From assembly GCA_013396655.1 (NCBI GenBank), contig WBMV01003343.1:504280-568279 (forward strand): a DNA stretch of 64,000 nt, written 5' to 3'. A model generated the notes under the pieces. That model had not been told where the DNA came from. It did not search any database and saw nothing but the letters and a program-made list of their open reading frames with translations. Shown in pieces: positions 38,815 to 49,420 of the stretch (position 1 is the first letter of the stretch; each line of letters begins with the position of its first letter). The translations under genes were made by a program, and so were the position numbers. This DNA comes from Campylorhamphus procurvoides (Eukaryota; Chordata; Aves; Passeriformes; Dendrocolaptidae).

Positions 38815-38978
38815 GATTGTAACAGACCTTAATGATCACTAATGATCATTAATGACCTTAATTTTCTGAATTGCCATAGGCAGAACACCTTCCACTAGGA
38901 CAGGTTGCTCAGAGTTACGTCCAACCCGACCGTGAACACTTCCAGGGACAGGGCCTCAACAGGTTCTCTGGGCAGTGG
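38815..38978 (-). mobile_element. CR1 LINE 3' tail with local duplications
   Basis: The plus strand from 38876 (CATAGGCAGAACACCTTCCA, ACAGGTTGCTC, AACACTTCCAGGGACAGGGC) is the reverse complement of a CR1 3' UTR. The preceding bases would normally read once as GACCTTAAAGATCAT, but here GACCTTAATGATCA-like wording is repeated about three times (38826-38860). The copy therefore carries a short internal expansion that includes the perfect 12-base palindrome TAATGATCATTA (38840-38851). Confidence 0.75.
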
Positions 38979-41329
38979 TGCCCAGAATGGTGCTGGATTT
39001 TTGAACAATAATTAATACACTACTAACATTATAAATTATCATTGCTAGAGTCCACTTAGCCATAGATAAACTGCAACTTTAAAGCCATTCAGAACACTTC
39101 TCAAATTTTTATAGCCACCTGCAAAATGTCAGTTCTGTGAATGTTTGCAACATCCATCCTTCGTTAGCTAACCTTTTCTAGTAATAAACAAACATGCACT
39201 TAACAACGCAAAATTACATTCTAATTGGAAATATGCAGTGAGCTTTATACTTGTGATTACTTCAAACCTTTTCTTTGAAAACAGACACAAAAGGAACTGC
39301 AATTAGATCATTCCAGTGATGGTCATAGCAAATATTCTCTTTATTGTTACATTTAACAGTAATTGCTACAGTCCGCAATATTCACTGTTAATTACTATAG
39401 GTACTGCACAACAGATTAAGTAGAAGAGATTCTCCTGGACACTGCAGTTAAATTCTGTTGCTTAACTACCATCTAAAAAATGGTTAGTTAGCAATTATAC
39501 TAAACATTACTTGTTTCTCTTCTATTTTATTTCACCGCACAACATCCTGTGGTTGTATGCAGGAAAGAGTTATACCTTTATCTATCTGTTATTTTTTTAT
39601 CTAAACCACACAAAACTACATATATAAAACATGGTCCATTTTGTCAACTTAGGTTACAGTATCCAAGCAGGAAAGAAACTGCCAGTATATTCTCAGAAAC
39701 TCATGTCACTGTGTTATATCGAAATACACGTATGAGCTGAGATGCTAGAAAATTAATCAGAAACTGCAAAGGCAGCAGGTGCAGTGTTAGAAGAAAAGCA
39801 ATCGATGGAAAAGTTGCCAGGTTTCATAAAAAAAAAAGAGAGAAGACTATTGATTCTTCAAATTATTACCCAAAGAAGCTATTGTGACAGCACGTTTGAC
39901 AAACAGCTTGGATGGTGAAGCAGTCGATGGTAGAAATTACCATTCCCAACTTGTTTAGGGTATAAAATATTTTTATTTTACTACCAGCAGCCAAAATAAG
40001 AACCACTATAACAAATTACCTTGGTATTTTGAGGCTGGAGCAAAATGGTGCTGAAACTCCACAATTCTTGCAAGGAAACAAACAAGGCTTTCGTATTTTT
40101 TCCTGAAATAAATCAAGGGCCGAGTTTGTCCACTAGGATGTAAGCTAAAAAATTGTTCCCTAAAACACCCCTGCCTCATTATTTTGGCCTGTACCTTGGT
40201 AGTTATATTGATTGCTTATTGGCTGATTTAATTTATATTTTCCTACTTAGAGAAACAAAATAAATTCTGAGCCAATAGTTTGACAATCCATTTATCAATT
40301 AAACAATCGGCTTCTGAAAAGATGAAGATATACACTGTCTTGAACTGCAACACTGGGTACCATCATGCTCAGAGCTCAAGGTAAACTACGAACATTGAGA
40401 AGATGAGAGTCAATGGCAATATTATTCAGAATGCAAAGTTTAGCATTAAGGAACAATTCCAATTATCTAAACATCTGCTTAAAAAAAATTACACGCACAC
40501 ACAAAAAAAAACTGGAGAGCACTATTAAGCTCACTGAGCTATAGCAGCCTAAACATTTATTAATCAAAAAATAACTTGGTTATCTAAACTCAGTATCTAT
40601 AGAGAATGTAACAGAAAAATCTTGTTTCAGAGAACATTTCATTCTCTAACTTCAAATTATGATCATAGTCTGCAGAGGCCCATCAATCATCATTAATTCT
40701 AGAAGAAGCCTAGGTGCCTAGTTTTGGCAGGAACATGTCCACCATATTCCTGGGGTGCTATGTGAATGTCTCTTGATCTAGAAGTCAGAGATGGCTTTCA
40801 GCTGTGATTCTGAACACGAAGAATGAAGTAGTGAGAAAAATGTCAAGGCAAGAGGTAATCTCAATTAAATTTACAAGTAAGTAGAAGAGTTAATAACTTG
40901 AAAACAAAGGAAAAGCAACATCATAAACAGTCTTCAAGTAGATATTTCAAGCAAATCATTCTCTTAGGGAAGGTGAGAAACATATCAAAAGATCAGTATA
41001 ACTAATAAAGGGTTCCGTACTGGCTTTAAACATAAGAAGAAAACATAAAAGAAATGCCAAAAGTCAGACTCTTAAGGGCACATACACAAACTAAGCATAG
41101 GTATGTAGGTATAGCTTAGGAAAGGACAAGACAAGGAGTTGTTCCATCAGAACGAAGTTAAAAGTCATGGAAAAAAACTTCTCTCAGCTCTTGAATTACC
41201 AGTATCAAAGGCTGACCTTGAGGAAGCAGAAGCATTTAACTAGGCTTGTTGGATCAATAGAAAGACTAGTTGTGACAAACTGTCTATTCCCATTAACAGA
41301 ATAGGAATGGAGTAGGAAAGAATAAGACA
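38979..41329. other. Unique AT-rich DNA, no gene seen
   Basis: No recognised repeat. The stretch at about 40100-40330 is wordy and non-repetitive but offers no open frame or motif that would identify it. Confidence 0.5.
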
Positions 41330-41875
41330 GCTGAGTAAGTTCCTCTGTTAGCTCTGCTTCGTGAGATTCCTAAGTGAAACTTAAGAGCTGTTCTTGCTGA
41401 TGAAAATCATGGAGAAAGGGCCATAAGAACAAGACAAGTCTCCGCTGGAATCTCTGATCCAGATTTGGGTGCTGAACTTCAGTGAGAATGTGCACGAACT
41501 GGAGAAGTCAAAGAGAGAAGCAAATGAATAGTCAGAGGCCTACAGAAACATACCTAACTGAAATTATTGAATTAATATTGTTTACCTTCAAGGGAGAAGG
41601 GACAATACTGGCATGGTTTAAATAAATAAATGGCTTCTGCAAAGAAGGGACTAATCTGTTTTCCTTACTTATGATGACAGGAAATTAATGGGTTTGCATT
41701 ACAGCATGAAGATTCAAAAATTAAAAATTAAGAAAAACTTTGAAGTAAAAAGAGGGAAGCACTAGAACAGATTGCCTGAAGAGGTCATGTAAGCTGTCTA
41801 TTTAAAGGTCTTTAATAGAAGGCTTGATAAATATTTATCAGAATGACACAGGAAAAGGCATTCATGCTTGGAGGC
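41330..41875 (+). mobile_element. Old, diverged CR1-type LINE, plus strand
   Basis: This copy runs opposite to the other CR1 elements. It keeps the order of an ancient CR1 3' half: CCAGATTTGGGTGCTGAACT (from the VQFWAPHF block), GTGCACGAACTGGAGAAG (the DVDKLERV block), ATGACAGGAAATTAATGGGT, AGAAAAACTTTGAAG, GCACTAGAACAGATTGCCTG and TTGATAAATATTTATCAGAA. Substitutions and small indels are dense throughout, so frames are lost and no open frame of note remains. It is much more diverged than the 24.9 kb copy, which suggests an old insertion. The left boundary is soft; homology is clear only from about 41440. Confidence 0.75.
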
Positions 41876-41919
41876 AGAGGAACAAGTTACATAAGTTGAT
41901 GTTGCTGGGGGTTAAAACT

Positions 41920-41968
41920 CTTCAAGTCTGTGCCACCAACTGAACTAGGTGGTGACACAGACTTGAAG
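41920..41968. other. Inverted repeat able to form a strong hairpin
   Basis: The arm CTTCAAGTCTGTG (41920-41932) is the exact reverse complement of CACAGACTTGAAG (41956-41968). Inside them CCACC (41933-41937) pairs with GGTGG (41948-41952). That gives 18 base pairs with a 3-base bulge (TGA) on one side and a 10-base loop. The pairing stops cleanly at 41920/41968. It lies 45 bases after the old CR1 copy. The arms are shorter than a typical microRNA precursor. Confidence 0.85.
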
Positions 41969-44580
41969 CTTAAGGCACTGGAAATTTTCATAAATGAAAA
42001 GAAATGCATTATATAGTCAGCATTCAAGTATCCTAAAAAAGACAGGTCACTGAGGATACCTTGCCAATGTATGTTTTGGATAAATCTAGTAATTCTGGAA
42101 TATTTCAGTGAGATAGCTTAAGAAGCAAAACTCACTTCCATCAAAGAATTGAATTTAGTTCATTGGAAGTATAAATAAAATCAGCCAATTTGAAAATTGA
42201 CCAAATAGAAAACTATTCTGTATAGTAAGTCTTCACTAAGTGAGTCTATATTGATGTGCTATATCCCAAGCTCATGCCTAGGGAACCAAATGCAGCTTTC
42301 TCATTGAAACATATACACAGACCTAATATTTGACTTAGTGCCATGTAGTAATTTGATTTTTTTAATTACTATACAATATCAAAACACCCTAATTGATGAA
42401 AAGCTAACAATCTGATCTCAAAGAGAATAAGTAAAGTAAAACCATCAGAGTCTGCTTTTATTATTTTCATCATTCATGAAGCTTACTACATGATTATAAA
42501 ACAATTATATAGCTCTTGTATATAAAACTCTGAATGCAGAGAATCATGAAATCATTAAGCAATAGAAATCAGAGGGAAGGTGTACATAACAGGAAAAAAG
42601 TACTCTAATAGGAACCCATTGTATATAGTGTTTTTATAAAGTGGATAAATTTAACTTTGTACATATAGAATAAAATACACCAAATACAGCAAAGCTATAA
42701 GAAGAGAGGGTCCATCCTTTGAAAAGCAGTCACTGAAGAAGAAACCTCTGGGTCACAATGAACACAGTCTCGTTTGTGCTGCATATGAGAAAACAAAATC
42801 AGACATAAAATGGGACTTTTTTTTTTTTTCACAAAACAGAAACTAAGTCCAAAGAGATTAAGGCAGGTGCCTCTAGGTGAATAATATTCTCTGTTGACAT
42901 AATTCAGCCTTTTTCCAGTAGAATACTGAGATTTCATCTTTCGGTTTTTATACCACAGTTTTACACATTGCTTTACAAACCAAGCCAAAGAGCTTATAAA
43001 GCGGTACATGAATACCAACCCAAGAGCAGTTCAGTAGGAGTTTGCTCCTCTAGCCTGAGCTGCTGTCTGGCAACAAGCAGAAGGGAAAAAAATGCTGGTT
43101 CTTGCATTCAACATAAGGTATCCTCTTTGACAGCTTCTGCAGCAGCTTTTGGAAATTCTAACAAAATACTGTACTAGGACTCAGATGGTGGGTGGCAGAT
43201 CAGAAACTTGCTATCAGTGATTATATGTATTTTCAGTCCAAAATATTTTGAGACGCTTTCACATAAAGATGATTTAGTTAAGGTTTTCAGGAGTAACGAG
43301 AAACCACACATAATTAAGACAACTGACTGATACAATAAGTGAAAATTATTTAGAAAAAATATGGTAGTTGTCCACGTCAGTGGGGAAACAAATCAATTGA
43401 TACAGTATATTGATGCTTGCAATCAGTTTGCTGTCCTCAAAGTCAGTTTTTAGAAGTAAATACGTCACAAAAAACACAGAATGGTGACCTTTATAATGTA
43501 TGATTCCAAGATCTCACAATGAAACACTTCAATACATTCACGCGAATGCCTGAAGACTCCCTGCAGCTTTTCATGTTTACTTTCTTCTGTTTCTTCTCTT
43601 TTCACATTAAAGAATACCTGTGAATTAACCATGTAAACAGCAGGAACATACACCCCTCAGTCTGGCATCCAAACACCTTTATTTAGGAATATGTACACGC
43701 TAGTCAATTTTGAAAAGGAACACCCCTGTCACTTCAAAAAACAATTTGTATGTCTTGACCTCTTCTTCCACTTCAAATATTAGTTTCAAACTAGTCTAGT
43801 ATCCACCACGTCCATTCTGGTACAAGCTCCTATTTTTTCTGTCACTAGTACCTTGTTTCCTGTTTGTCAGAGGTGTCATCCAAGCAAGGGCACTCAAACT
43901 GCAGCAGGCACTCTGCTCATAATTGCTGATGTACTTTGCTTAATCCAGACATCTTGCTCCCAAGCTGCATTATGAAAAAATTATTAATGTTGACAAGGCA
44001 TATTGTGCTGCAGCACTGAAGAATGTTAGAAGTTACCGATATAGAAAGAATAAATCAGGTTTTCATCAGTAATAGATTGAAAAAGGGTTGTATTCAATAT
44101 ACACTAAAGACCATGACAAAAATACAGTAATGCAGAGAAAATACTGTAAAACTTGAATATTTTCAGTTTTCTTCAAACACCTCTTGGAATTTTTTGGAGA
44201 CTTATTTTCTTAATGCAGCCTAAAATTGAATTTAACTTGGTTTGAGTTCCACAGTGAAAGAATTTTCTTCCCTCTCCCCTCTGCTTTGCTTTAAACCAGT
44301 CAGAAACAGAGATTCTTTTGACCTGACACCTTTGATGTTATAACTAGACAATTCAGTAGTCTGTTTTCATCAATCTTTTACTCCTCCTTCATATTTAATT
44401 TTGAAATTTACTCCCGTTTCTCTTCAATGGGTATTGCTAGTGTATCTGAGATGGTGGCACTAGCCATGCTGGGTTTTATTGTAGCATACATAAACTGAGC
44501 AGTTCTCAACCACAGCAAAAACTCCCTTGAATTTTGAACAAAGGATTTTCTTGATTCATTTACTTAAGTCTCAATTGTCT
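41969..44580. other. Unique AT-rich DNA, no gene seen
   Basis: No recognised repeat family. Frames at 42695-43018 (minus) and 42968-43177 (plus) are open for 107 and 69 codons without motifs. Confidence 0.5.
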
Positions 44581-44640
44581 TTACATAAAGTATTTCAAAT
44601 ATTTTACATAAAGTATTTCAAATATCTTTACATAAATATA
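44581..44640. repeat. 23-24-bp tandem repeat, about 2.6 copies
   Basis: TTACATAAAGTATTTCAAAT starts at 44581 and again at 44604, and a partial copy (TTACATAAATAT) starts at 44628. The first two copies are identical over 20 bases. Confidence 0.85.
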
Positions 44641-44759
44641 AGTACTTAGTAGTGTCTTCTGTAAAGAAGCCTTAAAACATTTGTGTTGTTAGCAGTATTA
44701 AAATATTGGAAAACTTAAATTGCAAGCTTCAAATACAACTTGATTTTATTTTCTTTTTA

Positions 44760-46120
44760 GTTGCTTACTGGGAGTAAGGGATTGCTCAGGTGCCCTTTAT
44801 GGGATGTTTAATGCTACTGCCTCTTTATTGCTCCTTTCCAGCCACTGCAGCCCAGCTCAGTAGACCCAGGGATCAGGTTTTCCATCTCACGCCAGTGGGT
44901 GCAGCTGCTGCTTTCCCATTTGCAAGTTCAGCCAACAGTGGTGCTCAGTGTGTGATGAGGCACACACTGAGGACAGCAAGCAATGCAACCCACCACAAAA
45001 TGCTGCAGGTTGGGCACTCCCTTTTTAATAGCATCTGCATATAACACTGCCAGGACTCACATAAACACAGCATAGACAGCCAAACCCCCTCCCCCCTTTC
45101 CAGACGGTTAGAGGAGAAGTTCATCACCACACTCCCTAGATCCACAAGCACATTCTGAGATCCCCTAAACATCAGCAGGAACAGTCTTTCCATTCAACAC
45201 CCCTGCCTGCATAATGACCTCGACCGGTCTCCACCTGCCAGCTATCCCAGCTTGATATTTGCTAGCAAACTCAAGCACCTCACAGTCTCAGGTCACTTGA
45301 GACACACCTATCCAGCTTATGGCCTCCTGCTCACCAGAGTCCGACCTCTCATTTTCTACTAAATTAGTGACAAACCCCCATGCACACCAGGACAGGAGCA
45401 AACTAGGAACACTCCAACCCCTCCAGGAGCTGCCATCTACATCTTACATCCCATAGTCCCACACTGGTGGCTGACACTGGGGCCCCCCACCTGCTCTAAT
45501 TGAGCAGGACAAGCCCAAGTGCACATTTATTGCAGTCTGATTCTACCTACTGGCCCCAAATCCACTTGTGTCCATCCCACCAAAGCTTGCAGTCAGTCCT
45601 TACACTGTGCCCTGACAGAGTAGAGTGCTTTGGCACAGAGGTCAGAGAGGATTTAATAAAATAGGACAGACTGCAGTGATCAGCACAGATCAGGCAGGTG
45701 TAGGGGCTAGCAATTGTTTATGTTACCAGCCTTTTTAGTGCCCCCTTCTATTTACACCCTCCCTCTTTATTCCTCCATGGCAACCTTCTTGTAAGGATTT
45801 CTTAAATTTTGCACATATCTGCAACCCTCCCACCCTTCTAAATATCCCAATCCTCATAGTCCTTGTCTCCTTGTCAATTACAAAGTCCAGGCCAGATCTC
45901 TCCACAGCTGTGTCTGGATTTCTTAATGATTTTCATTCTCCTTTGATTTCCCAGGTCCCAGATTTGTAGCATGCTTATGCACCCACTTGAATTTAAGCTA
46001 GTGTTTATTCTAAAAACACTTTTTCTTGTCTGGTTTCATTTTTACTAGAAAAAAAAAGTATATTACACAGGTCAACTGCTTCACCTCTCCCCATTATTAA
46101 ACTTTATACAACTGAAGTTA
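44760..46120. other. C-rich tract of unassigned, possibly repetitive origin
   Basis: From about 44800 to 45650 the plus strand is rich in C and CCA/CCT words, unlike the AT-rich flanks, and it adjoins the LTR cluster. A TTTAATAAAA word at about 45653 resembles the polyadenylation end of the minus-strand LTRs nearby, so part of this may be a further decayed ERV fragment. I could not align it with any family from memory, and no coding frame is convincing (84 codons at 44790-45044). Confidence 0.35.
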
Positions 46121-46223
46121 CTTCCAGGCATCTTTGTTCCTAAGGGGAGAAACATTACCTACCTCAGAATTTACACAAACTCAGTTTTTACTTGCATATC
46201 TTTTTACATTTCATGTTACATAT

Positions 46224-46688
46224 TGTTCTGGTTTTGGGATAGGGAATTTTCTTCATAGCAGCTGGCATGTGGCTGTGTTTTGGATTTGTGCCGGGAATGT
46301 TCCAAGATGTTCTTCTGATTGCTAAGCAGTGCTTACAGAGTCAAAGTCGTTTTGCTTCTCACCCCACCAGTGGGGATGCACAAGAGGATGGGAGGGGACA
46401 CAGCCAGGACAGATTGCCTCAACTGACTGAAGGGACATTCCAATCCCTACAGAATAATGCTCAGTAGATAAATCTGGAGGAAGAAGAAGAAAGAAGGGAG
46501 AGATGTTCAAAGGGAAATGTTCAGAGTGCGATGACTGTGCACGGAAAGTGATGAATGAATTCCTTGTTTCGCTCTGCCTATTAAACTGTCATTATCTCAA
46601 CCCACAAGTGTTCCCATTTTTACACTTCCAATTCTTTCCCCCGTCCCACCAGGGGGAGCATGCAGTTGGTTGGGGTTACAGCACAACA
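46224..46688 (+). mobile_element. Complete ERV solo LTR, plus strand
   Basis: The unit begins TGTTCTGGTTTTGGGATAGG and ends ACAGCACAACA, 465 bases. The flanks carry near-identical 5-base words (CATAT at 46219-46223, CATAC at 46689-46693), which look like a target-site duplication with one change. Inside are a U3 with CAGCTGGCATGTGGCTGTGT, a degenerate TATA position (GATAAAT near 46468), an ATTAAA polyadenylation signal at 46580-46585, and a C-rich U5 (CTTTCCCCCGTCCCACCAGG). From memory this is an LTR family widespread in birds. There is no internal retroviral sequence beside it, so the provirus has recombined down to a single LTR. Open frames within it are not retroviral genes. Confidence 0.85.
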
Positions 46689-46798
46689 CATACTTGTTAC
46701 AACCCACTACTGAGGTGGGGTAACTGAGGTTCTTGTTAACAGATCTCTTGAGCAGATTAGAGAAACAATATTGAATGACTGGTGTATATATATGGCAG

Positions 46799-47521
46799 TG
46801 TGATGGTTTAAAGGTAAATCGGCAGGAGAAATGAACCCAACTCAAAAAGAGATTACAAGTCAAAGTTACAGTTTAATAAAAAGATCGCAATAAATAAAAT
46901 GATACAGAGAAAAATTGGTTTTAACCCACAAAGAACAGACATATAACCCAGCACCCTGGGGCATGAACAGATTGGTGTTTGTTAGCCCCTGGGCTGAGTG
47001 CCATATGGTCCCCCTGAGTGTAAAGTAAAAGGAAAGGAAAACCTGTTGGTGAGGATGATGGTTGCAGTATTATCTAGAGTGGCAGTCACAGTCCTCTTGA
47101 GCTTCTGGTCCTTCTCTGGATCCGATGAGTGGTACCAGAAGTGCCCAAAACCCAAGATTAGATATGCTTAGGTTCAGATGGGAATGTCCAGTACCTCCCA
47201 GAGAGCAAGAAGTTTCACAATGGGTGATTTAACTCTTTGAGTCATGGGGCATTTTTGGAATCTTTGACAGCATATTAGCAGACATGATCCCTCAGGTTGG
47301 GTGTGAAGGTGCTAATGCCTCCCTGTAGGGGAGTTATCACCACGGAGTCATTGGTGTGAAGAGAGAAACACTTCCCTACTTCACAGGGTCCTTTAATACC
47401 CAGCTTGTAGCCTGAGGGGTCAGGTGTGCCCTGAGCAGCTACTGCAAATAATCTATTAGTAACAGTTCATCAGAAATGACATAGAGGGTGTAGAATACAC
47501 AGTTTTGGTTACACCCACACA
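46799..47521 (-). mobile_element. ERV LTR, minus strand (unit 1 of cluster)
   Basis: The plus strand opens TGTGATGGTTTAAAGGTAAA and closes GGTTACACCCACACA, giving TG...CA ends with partly matching termini. On the minus strand a TATA-like TATTAAAGG (near 47390) precedes an ATTAAA signal (complement of 46872-46877) by about 520 bases. Internal words such as ATATGCTTAGGTTCAGATGG and GTACCTCCC recur in diverged form in the next unit (47522-48190), so the two belong to one family. It starts 110 bases after the plus-strand LTR. A target-site duplication is not evident. Confidence 0.65.
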
Positions 47522-48190
47522 GTGACAAGCTGGTCCCAAGCCACTGTAACTAAGACACAGAGGTTTATTTTAGAACAGTCTGGTTGCAATGGAAAGGAAG
47601 TATGTATCCATTTTGGTTATTATCTGTGGAAATATAACCATATGAATGTATAAAAATACCACTTAAGAAGGAAAAGAAAGAGAAATAAAGGATGAGTAGA
47701 TAGCAGAGGAAAGATATTACCACCCATGGATCCAGCAACAGGACTTGATTGTTGCAATTCAGATGTCCCTTGATTGAAGTGATGGCCACAGTCTTGATCT
47801 TTCAGGGGTGGGGGAAGCACACAAAACGTAAAGTTCAGTGGGTTAATATATGCATAGGTTTAGGTGGGAACACACAGCATACCTCCCCTGGGGTGGGGTT
47901 TTACACTGTCTGATGCAACACTGAAGATCACATGCAGTCCTCTGGTGGAAGGCCACAGAAACAAGTCTGACTGCACTTTGGGGGTCTTTGGTGGTTTACG
48001 GTCCCTTCCAATGACATGACCACTGTTTGCCTCTGCTTCTTGCACTTGCATATTTAAGCCAGTTGTGCCTTATCAGAGCAAACTAACATGATGGAAGTCA
48101 TCACCGCACCTTCACAGGATCCGTTTCTTATCAGCCTTTTCCCTTATCTGGCCAGAAAGCAGCCTGTTTAAGGCATCAGTCACAGGTTAT
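47522..48190 (-). mobile_element. ERV LTR, minus strand (unit 2 of cluster)
   Basis: This abuts unit 1 with no spacer. On the minus strand it has an AATAAA (complement of TTTATT at 47564-47569) and a TATA-like TTAAATATGC near 48047, in the right order. It shares with unit 1 the words ATATGCATAGGTTTAGGTGG and CATACCTCCC, and the GTGATGGCCACAGTCTTGAT / GTGGCAGTCACAGTCCTCTT pair. Divergence between the units is high and they are not a recent duplicate. The right limit is approximate. Confidence 0.55.
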
Positions 48191-48720
48191 CAGGGACACA
48201 CTAAGTTGCAAGGCTTAATTGGTTTATATAAACAAAGGTTGATTTGTTCTGGTCATTCTCCAGTGGTGGGTGTGCACCCACTGAGCACCTGGGCTGCTCT
48301 TCTGCAAGCCAGAGGTTTTGCCACCACACACCCAAAACTCTCCTCCTCCCCTTTGGTGGCAGGGAGTGCAAATCTGGCCTCCGCAAAGCATCTGCTGCTT
48401 TTGCAAATGGAAGATTGTTCAAGTTACTAACCTTTAACATTTCAGCCTATGCTGGATGGTTACTACTCTGCAGTTTCTTACTTTTCCCACCAGAAGTCAT
48501 TTGTCCACTTCTGACAAACATCTCTTGATTGAAATTTCAGAGAGGGCCAAAAACTGTGAAGCAAAGAACTATTGGCAGCATATGCTGGGTGCCTCAGCCT
48601 GTGGGAGGGTCTGAGCACACAAGAGGTTTGGGGATCACACTTTTTATGGTCTCTGATATCTACATAACCACACCCTCTTGGAAATTAACCCCTTCCAAGT
48701 TGTGCTGCACTCCTTTTCCA

Positions 48721-48990
48721 TAAAAGGTGAAAATTTGTGGATACTTAGGTTTCATTGGCTGCTGCAGGACAGCGGAAGGCCCCTCCTTCCTGGGTGATAT
48801 GCCCTTTCTTGGAAGCAAGCTCTTCCCAGAGCCAGCCCCACATCTTTCTGTAAAAGGAAGAGATGTAAATGCTTGGACTTTATTGATTATCTTAAGGTGT
48901 GAAAAATCCTTATGCCTTGGAACATTCTTTCCCTAAAAGGAAAGGGTGTGAATACCCAAACCTCATTGGCTGCCTTGAGGTGGGAAAAGC
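48721..48990 (-). promoter_or_regulatory. Triplicated CCAAT-box repeat in LTR U3
   Basis: The plus strand has TAAAAGG at 48721, 48851 and 48934. Each is followed 31-33 bases later by an ATTG word: ATTGG at 48754, ATTGA at 48882 and ATTGG at 48965. On the minus strand the outer two read AGCCAATGA, a very good match to the NF-Y CCAAT consensus; the middle one has decayed. The bases between also align (GTGGATACTTAGG, GTAAATGCTTGGA, GTGAATACCCAAA). Repeats like this are common in retroviral U3 enhancers. Confidence 0.6.
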
Positions 48991-49180
48991 TGTTCGGCCG
49001 TGTTCAAATTTTACTCATTGTTCAGGGCAGGCTTCTAAATCTAAAGTTTTAAACATCTGTGAATGTGAACCTATCCCGGCCACCAAGGTCCCTTGGCAAT
49101 GGGTTCAGACAGGATCCTTTGCCCTAAATGCTTTCTGTTCCACCTAATCTACACTCCCAGCAATGCACAAGCTCCCAGTA

Positions 49181-49250
49181 TACAAAATGACCCTTTGGTA
49201 CACCTTACACTCAAAATGATCCCTAGGTAATCTAACATAAAATGGCTCCT
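49181..49250. repeat. 26-30-bp degenerate tandem repeat
   Basis: Three successive copies: ACAAAATGACCCTTTGGTA, TCAAAATGATCCCTAGGTA and ATAAAATGGCTCCTAGGTG, starting near 49182, 49211 and 49237. They lie inside the third LTR-like unit. Confidence 0.75.
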
Positions 49251-49342
49251 AGGTGGCTTGTTTGTCCAAATTCACCTGCTTGTAATAAAATTGCTTTTTA
49301 TTCCTCACACACTTATGCTAAAGGTAACACCATTGCAAAATG

Positions 49343-49420
49343 ACCACAGAATCATGGAATATCCAAAGTCCCAAGGGACCCACCCATAAGGATCATCGTG
49401 TCCACTTTCATTCCAAACAA
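49343..49420 (-). mobile_element. CR1 LINE 3' tail fragment
   Basis: The plus strand reads ACAGAATCATGGAATATCCA, AAGTCCCAAGGGACCCA and AAGGATCATCGTGTCCAC, the reverse complement of the CR1 3' end. It sits at the right edge of the LTR cluster. The element may continue weakly beyond 49420, but this could not be confirmed. Confidence 0.8.

Larger units (their letters stand above)
48190..49340 (-). mobile_element. LTR-like unit, minus strand (unit 3 of cluster)
   Basis: On the minus strand this tract has a promoter-like layout: three imperfect copies of a CCAAT-containing repeat (49000 down to 48721), then a TATA-like ACCATAAAAA (complement of 48641-48650). A further set of AAAATGA-type repeats lies upstream of the CCAAT copies, at 49181-49250. 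Its low end (AAGGCTTAATTGGTTTATAT) resembles the U5 side of units 1 and 2. It is probably the U3/R part of another avian LTR. No clean termini were found, and an AATAAA at about 49285 on the plus strand leaves some doubt about orientation. Confidence 0.45.

Noticed and set aside
41920..41968. Hairpin considered as a microRNA precursor
   Set aside because: The stem is 18 base pairs with a 10-base loop, and flanking bases do not extend the pairing to the roughly 30 pairs usual for a precursor. Kept only as an inverted repeat.
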